Source: Cydia pomonella
Taxonomy: Eukaryota > Arthropoda > Insecta > Lepidoptera > Tortricidae
Length of the DNA stretch: 64,000 nt
Assembly: GCF_033807575.1 (NCBI RefSeq)
Contig: NC_084713.1
Coordinates: 15,723,389-15,787,388 of the forward strand
Direction: 5' to 3'
A program made the position numbers and the translations under genes. This document shows positions 24,276 to 36,194 of this stretch, piece after piece (the first letter of the stretch is position 1; every line of letters begins with the position of its first letter). A model generated the notes under the pieces. It did not search any database. It was given only the letters and a program-made list of their open reading frames with translations, and was not told where the DNA came from.

Positions 24276-25947
24276 AATGCCTTCACTTGGTCTTAAATGC
24301 GTGTAATCCGAGTTTGCGAAATCCCAGGAGGTGTACATAAATTTTGAGAGTCTTAGGAGATAAATGTTCCCTTGGATTGCCAAACCATTCGATGTAGAAG
24401 GAACCCACCATTAATTACAATGTCACTACAATGTTTTCGGATTTTATTATGATCATACCAAAAATAAAGAAATTCTAAATGGCTGCCATATTTTACAACT
24501 TTGACGACGAATTCATATTAAAGTATCTTTCGGATCCTCAGGTATCAATTTTCATAATAATTAGTACAAGATTTCCGTCGGACGTACCGTTTTCGATATA
24601 AAAACTGAAAAAAGGCAAAAAATTATGCACACAAATATCTAAAAAATACTTCGGTAGAATGCTGAGCTCCGAAGCAGAGTAGCTGAGGATGCAACGCTAC
24701 GCTGAGAGTGAGAGAGAGTGATTTTTCAGTGATAAATAGATATGTTTTTATTTTATTTGTTTCATGCTAACAGAGAGTACTCTTAACATTATCCCAACAA
24801 TATATTTTTAATTAATTATCCTGTCTCATATTCATTCTAGTTAGCTACTATATTTATTCAATATAAAATGTTTTGTTCTCAAGATTTATTTACTCACTCG
24901 ATAAAATAACGGAGGTACTAATATTTACCTCATTCTTTGTTCTCTTACTACATTCTTGAAAATGAAATATAAATTAACCATCTTTCTTATAGCCTTTTTG
25001 AAGACCATTATATCTTCTTTCGGATTCACCTAAAAATAAATCTGTACATAATAAAGGAAACTCCAGCCGAAATAAATACCGTTCACTTGAATATAAAGCT
25101 TTATCAAGCAATGAAGTTTCTTTGCGAGATCAAAAAACCGCTTAATAACTGCAGAGCTTTATTTGAAACTACAACAAAGCAACGTCGCATTCCTATATCC
25201 ATCGCAGACGTCTCTCCAGAGACGAGCGGAATTGTGGAATAATGTAATAGATCATTGTGCAGTAAGGGAGGTTTGGGCCAATTGTCAACGAAAGTCGATA
25301 AAAACACGATGCGCAGAGTGTTTTTATATATAGCAGAGTGGTTACTCAGAAATATACAAAGTAGAGTAGTTGACATAATATATTTAAAAGCATTTTATAC
25401 AAACTAAAATGAAAGAATATTTAAGCTGTCAAGAAAATTTATTATGAATATTGTACTAATACGCAGGGCACATTAAACCATAATAACCATTAGGTACATG
25501 AGACGTAATATTTAGGTGAAGGGCGGGTAAATATCGGTCAGAAATAACAACGCCCTAATTTCTTAGGATCTTGACACAACTGTTCATCTTTTTGATAGGT
25601 ATACTTATACTGACAAATCTAGCTCGTATGTCAGACATTACAAATGGATATTAAAACAAAAAAAAACTTGCCCCTACAGTTAAGTGCTTGTAAAATATTT
25701 TTTCTACCTAATATCTCTCTTCTATAAATATAGACAAAAACACATGCATGTTTATGTTAATTCCATACTATTAGTAGGACTGTTGCAATCCCTTGACGTC
25801 ACTTCTTTTTACCATTTAGTATCAAGCTATTTGAGCGCTCTATATATTTCTTTAACGTAGTCCTATTGAAATTATGATCCTTAAAAAAGGCTGTTGACAC
25901 CATGAAAAAGTAATGTATATTTATTATATTTTCCTCTTTATTTGCAG
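24276..25947. other. presumed intron or 5' flank of the dehydrogenase gene
   Basis: AT-rich sequence with no recognised coding exon. A pyrimidine-rich tract (ATTATATTTTCCTCTTTA) immediately precedes the acceptor at 25,947, so at least the 3' part is intronic if the upstream non-coding exon model is right. Confidence 0.45.
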
Positions 25948-26081
25948 AGTGACGTGGTAGAGCCAGCAGCATGGTGGCGGGTGACGTGACGAGGCGCGCG
26001 TCGCTCACGGCGCCGTCTATGCACCGCCGGCCCTCGGTGCGCCGCGGCTCACTCATCAAAGGCTCTCAGTCTCAATCCCAG
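25948..26081 (+). CDS. SDR gene (BDH1/SDR9C-like), first coding exon (5' UTR plus codons 1-37)
   Basis: The exon lies between an acceptor TTTATTTGCAG| and a donor TCCCAG|GTACGT. The ATG at 25,971 (context CAGCATGG) opens a frame that reaches the donor in phase 0. An in-frame TGA at 25,950-25,952 supports this ATG as the true start, with 23 bp of 5' UTR before it in the exon. The 37 codons are Arg/Ser rich and contain R-R-A-S (8-11), R-R-P-S (19-22) and R-R-G-S (24-27), each a basophilic-kinase (PKA-type) consensus. The basic, acid-poor composition could also serve in targeting. GC content is far above the surroundings. It joins exactly, without frame loss, to the exon at 30,578. Together with the exon at 62,812 it gives the N-terminal half of a membrane-anchored short-chain dehydrogenase. 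The family call rests on the third exon. This exon alone has no diagnostic domain. Confidence 0.8.
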
Positions 26082-27388
26082 GTACGTAGAAGTAGGAAGA
26101 TGCCAGCACACCTCGAATAGAGCTGATTTTCTGAGTTAAATTGCGTCAGACGACAGTTACAACGAAAGCTAAAGTAGGCAGTATTTAGCGGGCGTAGGCA
26201 GGTAGAAGCAGAGCGGGGCAGCTTCCCTCCCCGGAGCTCAAATTTTACATACAATGTTTATCAACTTGCCTCTCCAAGTTTGAAGTCGTATAAAAAAGAA
26301 GCATAAAGCATAAATCAGTGCCTTTGCGTTAATGTCGAATGTGCCTAAGTATGGTAATTATGACGTGATAAACGCTTCCCTCGACTCGAGCGAAGTTTAT
26401 TCGAGTTTATTCAGCAAGATTTGCCGCGCAGTAACTTCATCGACACAATCGTCCAATCTCACGAACTTGTCCCATGCCGAAGTGCCACACGAAGTTTGGA
26501 AGTAATTAAAGCACTCGCAAAGTAGGAAGTGTCAGTGACCTTCAGCGCAAGGCTATGTAGTTAGTAATTTGTTTGTGAATTTACTTGGGAAGAGTGGAAA
26601 GACAAAAGATGTTGAGCTAGAAAATTATCCGGACACTGGCACTAAGCTAAGGTACGTCTTTGTGCTTATTTGCCACTTTTCTGAACCTAAATAAAGAAAC
26701 TGGGTTTCGCTTAGCAACCCAATTAAATCAAATAGCGCAGGGACTCGTACTAGTTTATGATGAAAGCAACTAGCATCTGACCTATTAACTCACTGTGGAA
26801 ACCAGGCCTTATTGAGTTAAGTCCGGTTTCCTCTCGATGTTCACCGACTTGAAACTAATTAATGTGCGTTTCTTTTTTTTGCCACTTTTGTGTTATTTCT
26901 AGTCAGGGTCGCGAGCCCTTTACATCCTTATAGGAGAAAAAGTTGTCTCAAAATGTCCATACATTTTTCAAAGTTTCTTATTTGTTACCACCATAAAAAG
27001 AATATGGGGAAATGGTAACACAGTAGGAAAATAACACTGCGACATTTTTTATCCCATTAAAATCGAAGAGGTAGAGATTCTGAGTAGAAAAAACATAACA
27101 TTTATAAAAAAAATACACAATTAAAGAAAATGGCATTTTTTTAAAGAAACGCACAAATAGCAAATCGTATTGATAAAATAGTGAACTTAACCTTTCTAGA
27201 AACCTGTTAAAAACGTATCGTTCTTGTTTCACAGTTCAAAACGAAGACTAAGAACAACGTGGTCGTGCTTATCATGGTCCTTTTCCAAATAATTATGTTT
27301 GAGAAATCTAGAATGTTATTGCACTCGAAAAGTAGAAAAATCAGTTCCAGTTTAAGAAATTCCGTATAAAATTAAAATATATACAAAA

Positions 27389-27478
27389 ATAAATGACATT
27401 ATTACACTTTACCAAGTCCCGCATTAAGCTTAATAAGCCTTGTGTTGTGGGTTTTATATACACTATTTATATTTACTT
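27389..27478 (-). mobile_element. tRNA-SINE 3' part (43.5-kb family), diverged
   Basis: On the minus strand it follows the distal half of the SINE at 43,551: ACCCACAACACAAGGCTTAT, TTAAGCTTAATGCGGGACTT, and GTGTAATAATGTCATTTATT. The tRNA head is missing. Confidence 0.7.
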
Positions 27479-28441
27479 GTTTGAAACTATTATTGCATAC
27501 ATACATACGTATTAAAATCTCTGATTAAATACTTTTCTCAAAGGCTTTTTTGATTCGCAATCCGTTCGGCATTAGTGAATATAGTTTTATGTAAATAAGC
27601 TTTCGTTAAATTAGTTCTAAAGTATATAAAAAAACTGTTATTTTCTGAATATCTTTGCATTCGTTATTATCTATTGAAGATTAAAGGGGCTATAGTAGGT
27701 AAAGCTCCAAAGAACTTTTAATCAAATGAAAGTCGCATAATTTCGTTGAGTGGGAGTAGTAGGTATGTACTGTTTTAGAAGTGGTAGGATTGCGTTTCTA
27801 TTTCTCGAAGACTTTGTTCCCATGTTTTTATGAGTAGGAGTGATTTTTATACGCGTTTACTAGGCTTCAATCCGTTTATTTGTGTACTGTTTATACCTAT
27901 ATTTATTTAATGCGAATCTTATGAACCATTTCAAGTGTCTGATTGAGCTAAAATTTGCTAACTTCCGTACCTAGTACCTGGGTAACTTACATGACTATTA
28001 GGTTGAAAAAACTCTCGACATGTTTCGGTCCTGTTTTCGAGGATCTTCTTCATGGAGCACCGTATACATATATGTCGTGATCTGATGCTGCATTCAGAAG
28101 TTGACCAAAGGAAATCCTCGACAAAAAAGTATTTCACGTATAGCTTAGGCCTTTGGGCTAATTTAAAACTGATAGAAGTACAAAGGACATGAGATGAAGT
28201 AAGCCATATTTTATAAGCGAATAGCTTATATTTATTAGCAAAAAATGACTAAGTCTCACAAATCGTATGACAAAAATAGATTTGTATTCTAATGTTTCAT
28301 TTCTAAGAGAAAGTTCTCAGCTTAGTACGTCTAAATATTTCGTGGAAATAAAAACAGGACTCTAGAAATAATTAACCTTCAAAGACATCCAGAAAAAGTT
28401 ATTTTTAATTTATTTGTCTTATAATCTTATTAATACTGTGC

Positions 28442-28480
28442 GCAATATTAAATTTTCCTGCTTTGAAAATTTAATATTGC
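28442..28480. repeat. perfect 16-bp hairpin
   Basis: GCAATATTAAATTTTC at 28,442-28,457 and GAAAATTTAATATTGC at 28,465-28,480 are exact inverted copies around a 7-base loop. No T-run follows and no coding context is nearby. It is probably a small foldback remnant. Confidence 0.75.
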
Positions 28481-28514
28481 TCGAGCCCAGGAAGGAGTGA
28501 TTCAGTTGTATATT

Positions 28515-28615
28515 TGGTGTCGTCCACGATGACGTGCAGATTTGTCAAATCTAACCTTTAATAACATGGCATTACGAGTCAACGTGCCTCGTTGTGAATT
28601 GCACGATCTATAGGT
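28515..28615 (+). repeat. dispersed repeat fragment (partner of 15.44-15.57 kb)
   Basis: CAAATCTAACCTTTAATAAC followed by AATTGCACGATCTATA matches the fragment near 15.5 kb in order and spacing. Confidence 0.5.
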
Positions 28616-29278
28616 TCCTAACTAATATCGCATAAGTATTTAATTGTATTTGGTGATTAAAAGACACTTATTGGTAGCAAAATATAGTATTTTATAAAAA
28701 TCGTGGGAATCGTGACATAATATAGAAGTTTGTACGAGATTTAAAAGCTTGATTATATCACTATTGTATACCATATTTTTTCTAAGAGTCACCTAAAATA
28801 AAACTTTTTTTTTACTATAAAACCTAAATAATTCATAGAAAAAAATGTGGTACAAAAGACATAACCCCGCGACTCCTCTTGCGCGCGCCCCTTTAGTATT
28901 TTATATGGGAGCGCGGCGGCACGTGATTGGTCAAGTTTTTTATAGTTGACTACAGCGTATCGAAATGAATCGTATAGTTGAGTTGGGAGCTCATACATGC
29001 AAAAGTACGCTATTATAGTTAGGTATACGAAATCGTAATTCAACTATTACAGTCGACGAGTAGAAAAATACATTAACTACTGATGGGAGTACGGCTTAAG
29101 AGTCACACAAACCTAGCCTCCGCAATACAATCGAAGTTACGCTCTTATTCTGAAACGACATTTGGAAATAACATGAAATTTGACATTCAAGTAACTAGTT
29201 TTTGTTCCTAAAAATTGTAATACAAAGAAATTAGAGCGAGTAGAATTTTATACACAAAACTTCTACCTGCTCTAGTTT

Positions 29279-29567
29279 AGTGCGCTAGTTTTTTTGCCAC
29301 AGATTTAATTTTTGGTACAAGCTTTTATCCCTGACTATTTTTAACTATTTGAACAGGCAACTAATACTCATCGAGACAATTTTACTCTTACAAAGTCAAA
29401 TAAAATAAAATTAGGTTGCGTCGTCTTATCACAGAGTTCCTATGGCCACCTCCCTGTCTCCTGTCCATCATCAGATCAGCTAGATGGTACCATAATATTG
29501 CATTTTCACCCAACTTACATATTATGTATGTCAAGTTTCCGGTCAATCGAATCACGGTAAGCAGGTC
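29279..29567 (-). repeat. dispersed repeat, copy 1 (inverse of 38.63-38.89 kb)
   Basis: On the minus strand: TTTATCGCTGACTG-like start (here GGGATAAAAGCTTGTACCAA), CTCGATGAGTATTAGTTGCC, GCAACCTAATTTTATTTTAT, ACAGAGTTCCTATGGCCACC (+ strand) and AATGCAATATTATGGTACCA. All are found in order on the + strand at 38,633-38,886. No coding frame. Confidence 0.7.
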
Positions 29568-29784
29568 TAATTTAGTTTGCAATATTTGACCTCAACATAC
29601 AGGCTGTTTCACAAAAGCTTGCATGAATGGAATGAACGAAACGTTGATTGTATGAGTGACACATGACTGTATCGGTAGGTATAAAATCAGAGCCGCCATT
29701 TTGTTGGTTAATTTCTCACATACATAGATATTTTCATTCTCTCATTCGTTCCATTCGTGCCACTGCCAGTTCTTGTGAATTGAC

Positions 29785-30362
29785 AAGGTAAACATATTTA
29801 TGGCACATTGACTGGAAATTTCTGTAAATTTCAATGTAAACATAATGTCATCAAAAATATAACTTGTTAAAAAACAAAGTCACGCAACTCAGTTCTTCTA
29901 CCGTAAAACGTAGTGAGATCCATGTAATATCAAGTCAGTTAATTTATTCAGTCCCTACTTAAGGGACCTTCAATCTTAATAAGCTATTACGTAATTAGCT
30001 AACCTAACAACATCTTATAGTGACCATATCAATCTTAAAAATCTTTTATGTTTTAAATAAATAGATTGACTTGGCAATTGCACTAAACAATCGAATTTCA
30101 TGTAATATTTAATACTTGTGAGAAACATTGTGTTTTCATGCGATGGCCAAGTCATTTAACATAAGACAGAAGGTCCCTTAGGTAGGGACTGAATAAATTA
30201 ACCAACTTGGTATTACATGGATCTCACTACTTTTTTACGGTAAAAGAACTGAGTTGCGAGACTTGTTTTTTTTTTACAATTTATATTTTTGATGGCATTA
30301 TTTTAGTTTACATTGAAATTTACAGAAATTTCCAGTCAATGTGCCATAAATATGTTTACCTT
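29785..30362. mobile_element. long foldback element (~578 bp, ~185 bp arms)
   Basis: The left arm 29,785-29,971 (AAGGTAAACATATTTATGGC at its start) is matched in inverted form by 30,168-30,362 (ending CATAAATATGTTTACCTT). Pairing is good over nearly the whole arm, including AGTGAGATCCATGTAATA / TATTACATGGATCTCACT and TCAGTCCCTACTTAAGGGAC / GTCCCTTAGGTAGGGACTGA. A ~195 bp unrelated centre separates the arms. There is no transposase frame, so it would be non-autonomous. A clear target duplication is not visible. It lies only 215 bp upstream of the second coding exon. Confidence 0.88.
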
Positions 30363-30577
30363 ACCTGTGTCGCTGTATAGAAAACTGCGCAGTCGAATGC
30401 TACACACGCTCCGTTTACCTGTGCAGTTGATAAAACTGACACACTGGCCACTGGCCATACGCCAGCATCAGCGTTTTCAACCTTGCTATAGTGCAGTATT
30501 CGGGTCCTTAGAAATGTTTTAGTAGTCGGAGTCTTATTTAGTTATTTTCGTGGTCATAAACGTATTTGATATTACAG

Positions 30578-30757
30578 GAGGTGCCGTGGGACATCATCGA
30601 CCGGTGCGCGCTGCCGATCGTGCTGTGCCACGCGTTGGCCGTGGTGCTCTCAACCGTGCTCAATGCTCTGCATCTGAGCAGCATCTCTGTGTTCACGTTA
30701 TTCCTCTGGTTCGCCATCTCCGTCACTGGCTCACTCTGGTTCTACCACAACCTGCAG
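30578..30757 (+). CDS. SDR gene, second coding exon (two transmembrane segments)
   Basis: Bordered by GATATTACAG| and CTGCAG|GTAAGT, with 60 codons in phase 0 at both ends, joining codon 37 to codon 98. It begins E-V-P-W-D-I-I-D-R-C and ends L-W-F-Y-H-N-L-Q. Two hydrophobic stretches, about protein residues 49-68 and 72-93, separated by a short N-x-L-H-L-S-S turn, predict a membrane hairpin or paired anchor ahead of the catalytic domain. The last residues run directly into V-T-A-A-G-K-A-V-L of the next coding exon, the pattern I recall for insect proteins annotated as mitochondrial D-beta-hydroxybutyrate dehydrogenase-like (Drosophila CG8888 type). That identification is from memory. GC content is high compared with the flanking introns. 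Other open frames over this interval are shadows. Confidence 0.85.
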
Positions 30758-31096
30758 GTAAGTCTCTCACTGCATCCAACTTAGAAAGGCGCTGTTTGGC
30801 CCTTTGGTTGACTGGTAGATGACATTTTGAGGCATTAAGTCGAAAAAACCATGTCTCTCTTTAAAAAATGTAAGAATACCATATATTATTACTTGCAGTG
30901 AGAAGGCTACGGAATAAATATTTCTCTCCCTAATTAAAAGCATTTTTATCAATATTATGTTAGTCTATTCAGTTTATAATGGAATAGAAAGTTTTTTCAT
31001 ATTTTCAATTTTCGTGTTACATTTAGTATGTCCGTAAGTGGTGTGTGTAATACGAGTAATATGAGTAATGAGTAATATGACATATATAGATTTATA

Positions 31097-31099
<3 letters not shown>

Positions 31100-31132
<33 letters not shown>
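31100..31132. repeat. (AT)n microsatellite
   Basis: A pure TA/AT dinucleotide run of about 33 bp within an AT-rich segment. Confidence 0.95.
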
Positions 31133-31134
<2 letters not shown>

Positions 31135-32375
31135 CATAAAATATATAAATATTTTATGTCCTGGATACAATTTATAGCTCATAGACACGTGTTGTAAGGG
31201 TATGCCGTTTGCGCTTCAAACGCGTTACCAACGATGGCGTTTACCACGTAATAACGTGATACAGCAGGATACAACATCCATCTCAATATTTATTTCTTAA
31301 ACTTTATTGTATAATATCAAAAATATATATATATAGCGGCCTACACGACTAGACTTGATACTGATACGAGTATTTAACTTAAACAAAATTCATCAATTTT
31401 GCATTGTTTTATAAAATCTGCAATATCTCGAAAACAGTAACCAGCAATTTGGTACCTTTTTATTGAAAATGACACAAACGTCAAGCGAACTTGTAAGCAA
31501 TTTTGCATAACACCGTTATGACCCCGAACCCAACTAGAACTTAAAAAAATCCCTTTAAATATGAATTTGTCAGTACTCGCTGTCCAGCTCACTAGTATTT
31601 TTCACTTAGCTTGGGTATAGTGACAGCTGTCACCTCAATAGAATTTTGCATGTTAAGGTTATAAATCACCTATCAATCAATCAATCACGTACAACTATCA
31701 CCGTACCCAACATAGTTAATAAACTATTATACCGTCATCGATGGCGATTACATTTAACTATGTAACCAACCCCGAAATCACCAAAAATTGGCTGTACTGT
31801 TCAGCTGGTCCGATGTTGATATTTTCTATGAGAGAGTCAATTTTTTTTCGCGATATCAGGGTTGGTCCCTTAGTTAAAGATCATCATCAATGACTAAAGT
31901 AGAAAAATTGGTTCCTGATCACCGATTACAATTCATCATGTATGCTGTGAATATTGTCAAATTAACATCAAATTATTAAAGTTCGTTTGCCGTTTCTGAG
32001 GTTGATTAGCGGCAGGCACGCCGCAGGTGACACAATTTAAACAGGAGATTACAGAATTACATTCCCCATATCAAGCACATTTCCACCAACTTCATCGCGT
32101 ATGAACTCTCTCAGATGTGAATTAAAACGGGACGCGGTTTTTAAATTAAGTCTACTTTTAAGATAAAAGAGCTCTCTCTGATTCTTCCTTTTAAATAATT
32201 TGGCTCTCCGTAATTGAGTTTATGTTTAAATTTACATTTAATGAATTATTATAACCTAATATAATAATATGTTCTTAGACCAAAATTACGGGTCTTTAAA
32301 TTTTAAATTAACGGGTTTTGAATAATTAATTTTTATGAGACTTGCACGCAATAAGTATAAGTATACCAGCCGCGG

Positions 32376-32481
32376 TATCATGGTCGCATTTTTATCACTT
32401 GTCATGGCATGCGTCACTTTCGCACTTACATACTTGTTAGAAAGTGACAGTTATGGTGACAAATGATAAAAAGCCGATCAT
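32376..32481. mobile_element. short foldback element
   Basis: ATCATGGTCGCATTTTTATC-ACTTGTCA on the left is mirrored by TGACAAATGATAAAAAGCCGATCAT on the right. Internal CACTTTCGCAC / GAAAGTGACA pieces complete a MITE-like fold of about 105 bp. Confidence 0.75.
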
Positions 32482-34217
32482 CTTAGCCCTACAGGAGTAT
32501 CCAATATTTTTAGTTAAGTATGCACTACACCGAGTCATATAGTTGACACAAGGTTATTATTTCGATTGGTTTGTAAATCAAGCTATTAATAAGTCTTTAT
32601 TTAATCATTCTTATTTAATTCAATTCATTTATTTGTGCTTATGTAATTAAATTAAGGCACACTGTGGACGCCCTCTGCCCCATCTAGGGGGCATAGGACA
32701 ATAATTCAAGTCATATAATTCAATTATGAGTAGCTTTAGAATTTGAGTTAGCTGTTTGAAATGTTTTGAAACTAATCCCAATTATGACTATACGTACAAG
32801 AAATAAGTTACATAATTTTTTCACTCTTCACGTCAAAAAGTAAGAAAATAGCTACAACACAACACCAAATCTGTCCATTTTATTGTGATTGACATGTATT
32901 TTCATTTCTATTTCCCAGCTGTGACACAAAACGTTGTGTGTGTAGGTAACATAAGCCACTTTTGGGCATAAAGAACTCTTCGACTTTAGAATGTAGGTAC
33001 CTACTATTATATATATTTTATGATTGTACAAAAAAAATAATTCCATGAGATTCAAAATACTTTAGTTTTGTGTAACAAAAAAATGTATTAGCAATTTGCT
33101 CAAATCCTGGGAGTTTATATTCATATTTGATTCACATTCAGCCCGCGAATTGCTTGTAAATGTATTGTAACTTTATCGAAGCTATTACAACTTTGACGGT
33201 CGGCATGCATTAGCTATCAGTATTCGAAGGGTGAGGGTTTCCACGGCATTTTCCTTGTGTATTGGCTTTTATTGTTTGATACTTCAACTTAGTTATAATA
33301 CGATGCACCTATGCTTGGGAGATTAATTTAATTAGAAACTCGATTCTGCTCTTACCGGCACCAATACTTGAATGTGAGATCCCGTTTCGTGGTTTCCGAT
33401 TACGCTGGAATTTATCATACTTATGCAAGTAGGACATCTAGGTGATTTTGTGACATTACAAAGTGATAAGTACCATCAAGCTGATATGATCATAAAGGCA
33501 GTAACTAAAGGCAGTAATCGGGCAACTTGATAAGTGTTTAAAGAAAAATCAAGTCGGCGCACAAAGTTTATATCGAAAATGTTTTTCGATGATAGGTACT
33601 AGTTTTTTATGTACTGTAGTGATGACGACACGAAATCGGAGTCGATCAAACAATGTTTCGCATAATTTTGGTGTATAGTTTCGGCAACGTTCCAGCAATG
33701 CGTGGGCAGGGAAACGCTGACTAACCCATTGTGCGGAATTATGTCAAGCGACATTTTTCATTATGGCTCAAATGTGGGTGTTCCCCTGCAGATTCATTTC
33801 CATATTCAGTTGTTTTTTTTACAATAAAATACTCATTTTTCGTGACTCACTATTTGAATTCAAAATATAAGTAGATAGACAAACAATAAAATGAAATAAA
33901 AGTCACTCTTACAAATATTTAAGACAATTAATGATAACATTTGATATAGTTAAATTTTTTCACCTTTTAGGGCCGCAACACCTGCCATAAGAATGAACTC
34001 ACGTAGTTAGGTATGCATGAAAATAAGTAAATAAATTAATTTGTACGCAGGTACGCTCGTAAATCATTACATAATCCCCTTCTTAGCCAGGACACATAAT
34101 TTGCAAGTTGCACTTAAGTATTACACTGTATTACAGTGTGGTGCCCTGTTACGAACCCCTTCGGTATTTTTCATTACAAAATATAATACATGTACTGTGC
34201 CAACAAATATTTAATAA

Positions 34218-34500
34218 GGGGTGTAAATAAATATAAATAAATAAATATATTATTCGACATTCTTACTCAAATTGACTAAGCCCCACAGTAAGCTCAAGAA
34301 GGCTTGTGCTGCGGGTACTCAAACAACGATAAATGTAATATATAAATTAATAAAAAAAAATCTGTTTATTTCATTAAAAAAAAATGCATTTTTACAAACT
34401 AACTACTAATCTTAAATTAAAAAGATTGAATACTTAAATTAATTATTTTTACTTTATTACTTAAATACATAGAAAACACCCATGACTCAGGACTAAATAA
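34218..34500 (-). mobile_element. tRNA-SINE copy (43.5-kb family), broken
   Basis: On the minus strand, GAGTCATGGGTGTTTTCTAT (34,470-34,490) and then, after ~115 bp of A/T-rich filler, GAGTACCCGCAGCACAAGCC and CTTACTGTGGGGCTTAGTCA (34,262-34,325) follow the order of the complete SINE at 43,551. The tRNA head is absent. Confidence 0.7.
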
Positions 34501-34639
34501 AATGTAATGGTGTACAACTTGTAATGAAAATTAGACGTATTTTGTGTTTTTTTTTTCTATCGAGCTGACTTGACATAACACATAACATTAAATAAAAACT
34601 AGTTTCCATGTGATATTTTAGTGACATTTTATCTCAATT

Positions 34640-35457
34640 AAATAATAATAATAATAAAAACGTTTAGGCCAAGAGCCCATAAAATTGTTACATACATTTA
34701 AAATAAAAACAAGTAAAATTAAATTATACAATGAACATTAAATAACAATAAAAATAATTAAAATTAGAATTAAATTACACAATTAGCATTACATAAGATT
34801 ACTTATCAATAATTATTAGAGCCCAAGCATTATTGTCCTCCATTTATTGTAAATAGGGCAGTCAAATTTACAGGTTAACACCTTTAGGATGCCGTTGCAG
34901 CTGCTACGGGCGCGATAGAGCAATGAGTCAACTTTTTTACGAATGATTGCTTCAAAACCATCCGTGCGCGCTTCAGCAAACATTCCTGACGCACTGCAAA
35001 ATCGGGGCAACCGCATCAGCATCCTAAAGATGTTATTATACTGGACTCGCAACGCATTGACGGCCTTCCGAGTATATGACACCCACAGACTGCTGGCATA
35101 AAACGACTGGCAGTAAGCTTTAAAAAGCGTTATCTTTACCTGTCCGGAGCATCGAGCAAATCTGCGAGCAATCATATTTCCTCTAACCGCCAGTGCCCTG
35201 TGCTCTTTTTCTATATCATTGTCGTCATTCAGCTCATCAGTGACTATGTGACCTAAGTAGTTAAACTTTGTCACCACCTTAAGCTCTAACCCGTTCAGCA
35301 TAAAAGGCAAAACACGCGCGGGTCTGGCTTTATCACACTTAAAGAAAAGTACTTCACTCTTGCCTGAGTTATACCGCAGCCCATGTTCCGCCGCATAAGC
35401 TTCACAAATGGAGACAAGCTTTCTGATAGACCCCACCTGAATTAAAGCGAGCAACAA
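34640..35457 (-). pseudogene. non-LTR retrotransposon, RT C-terminal part with 3' tail
   Basis: The minus-strand frame 35,457-34,816 encodes about 213 residues typical of the end of a LINE reverse transcriptase and its C-terminal region: H-G-L-R-Y-N-S-G-K-S-E-V (thumb-side motif), F-N-Y-L-G-H-I-V, A-L-A-V-R-G-N-M-I-A-R-R-F, L-F-K-A-Y-C-Q-S-F-Y and Q-Y-N-N-I-F-R-M-L. The catalytic Y-x-D-D motif would lie just upstream of the break, so the copy is 5'-truncated. The first codon of the open stretch is TTG, not a start. Downstream on the minus strand about 170 bp of 3' UTR leads to a TTAT/TTA repeat at about 34,642-34,660. The clade is not RTE, judging by its different tail. I do not assign it further. 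Confidence 0.82.
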
Positions 35458-35736
35458 TTTACTTAATATAAAATAATTTTGCGTTCATCCCCTCTTAAGG
35501 CTAGCTATAGTTCGTATTTTTAGCACTAGAAAATAGGTAAACAATCTTGAAATGTATTTTTATTGAAAAGGTTTTTTTAAAAATCAATAACTATTATTTA
35601 TGAAAGCAAAATAACGTAAATGATTTATATTATATTTATTTTTCAAACGTGTTTTTTAATAAGTCACGTCAAAATCGCTTAGTTTCTTTCTAATGTTAAA
35701 AAAACGGACTATAGTTGAACGATTACCTACATAAAA

Positions 35737-35886
35737 GATGACTTACGCTAGACCGGGCTGGGCCCGAGCCGAGGCGTCCGACACGTCATTTTCTATGATG
35801 GCTGATCGGTGATCACGTGGTGCTTCCATAGAAAACGAAGGTCGGAAGCTCCGGCCCGGCACCGGTCCAGTCTAGCATGAGTCATC
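35737..35886. mobile_element. foldback MITE-like element
   Basis: GATGACTTACGCTAGACCGG and GTCCAGTCTAGCATGAGTCATC are inverted and imperfectly matched. The inner parts GGCCCGAGCC / GGCCCGGCACC and ATTTTCTATGATGG / CCATAGAAAACG also pair. It is GC-rich relative to its flanks, and AAAA flanks both ends. Confidence 0.75.
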
Positions 35887-36051
35887 CTAAAACTACGTTC
35901 CTGTCTTCTTGTTTTCAAATTTTGATTAATTTGTTGTTATGAAACTTTCTGCTTGTTTTCAAATGTATAACTATTAAAGTAAAGCCATCGTGCTTAGAAA
36001 ATCTATATACATAATGAGATCAAATAGGCATCTATGAACTACTTATACATT

Positions 36052-36194
36052 AACCCCCTTATTCATGAACGTGTACTAAAGTTACGATGCTGCTGATCAT
36101 CATTTGTCTCTTTCCGACGTATTGGTATGATGGATAGGGACAAACGATGATCAGCGGCATCGTAGCTTTAGAACACGTTTATGAATAAGGGGGT
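36052..36194. mobile_element. foldback MITE-like element, ~142 bp
   Basis: Near-perfect arms: AACCCCCTTATTCATGAACG and CGTTTATGAATAAGGGGGT, continuing inward with TTACGATGCTGCTGATCATC / GATGATCAGCGGCATCGTAG. The loop is about 25 bp. It would form a long hairpin in RNA of the host intron. Confidence 0.88.

Larger units (their letters stand above)
26082..30577 (+). other. intron of the SDR gene (4.5 kb)
   Basis: Bounded by |GTACGT and GATATTACAG|. It contains a partial SINE (27,389-27,478), a perfect hairpin (28,442-28,480), dispersed repeats (28,515-28,615; 29,279-29,567) and a long foldback element (29,785-30,362). In 26,082-27,388 and 27,479-28,440 I see only AT-rich unique-looking sequence. 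Confidence 0.75.

Noticed and set aside
28855..28930. GC-rich patch near 28.9 kb as an exon
   Set aside because: It has stops in all useful frames and no matching acceptor/donor pair. The dehydrogenase reading already joins without it.
30550..30822. Alternative frames over the second coding exon, on both strands
   Set aside because: They do not match splice borders in phase and give no family pattern. They are shadows of the GC-rich exon.
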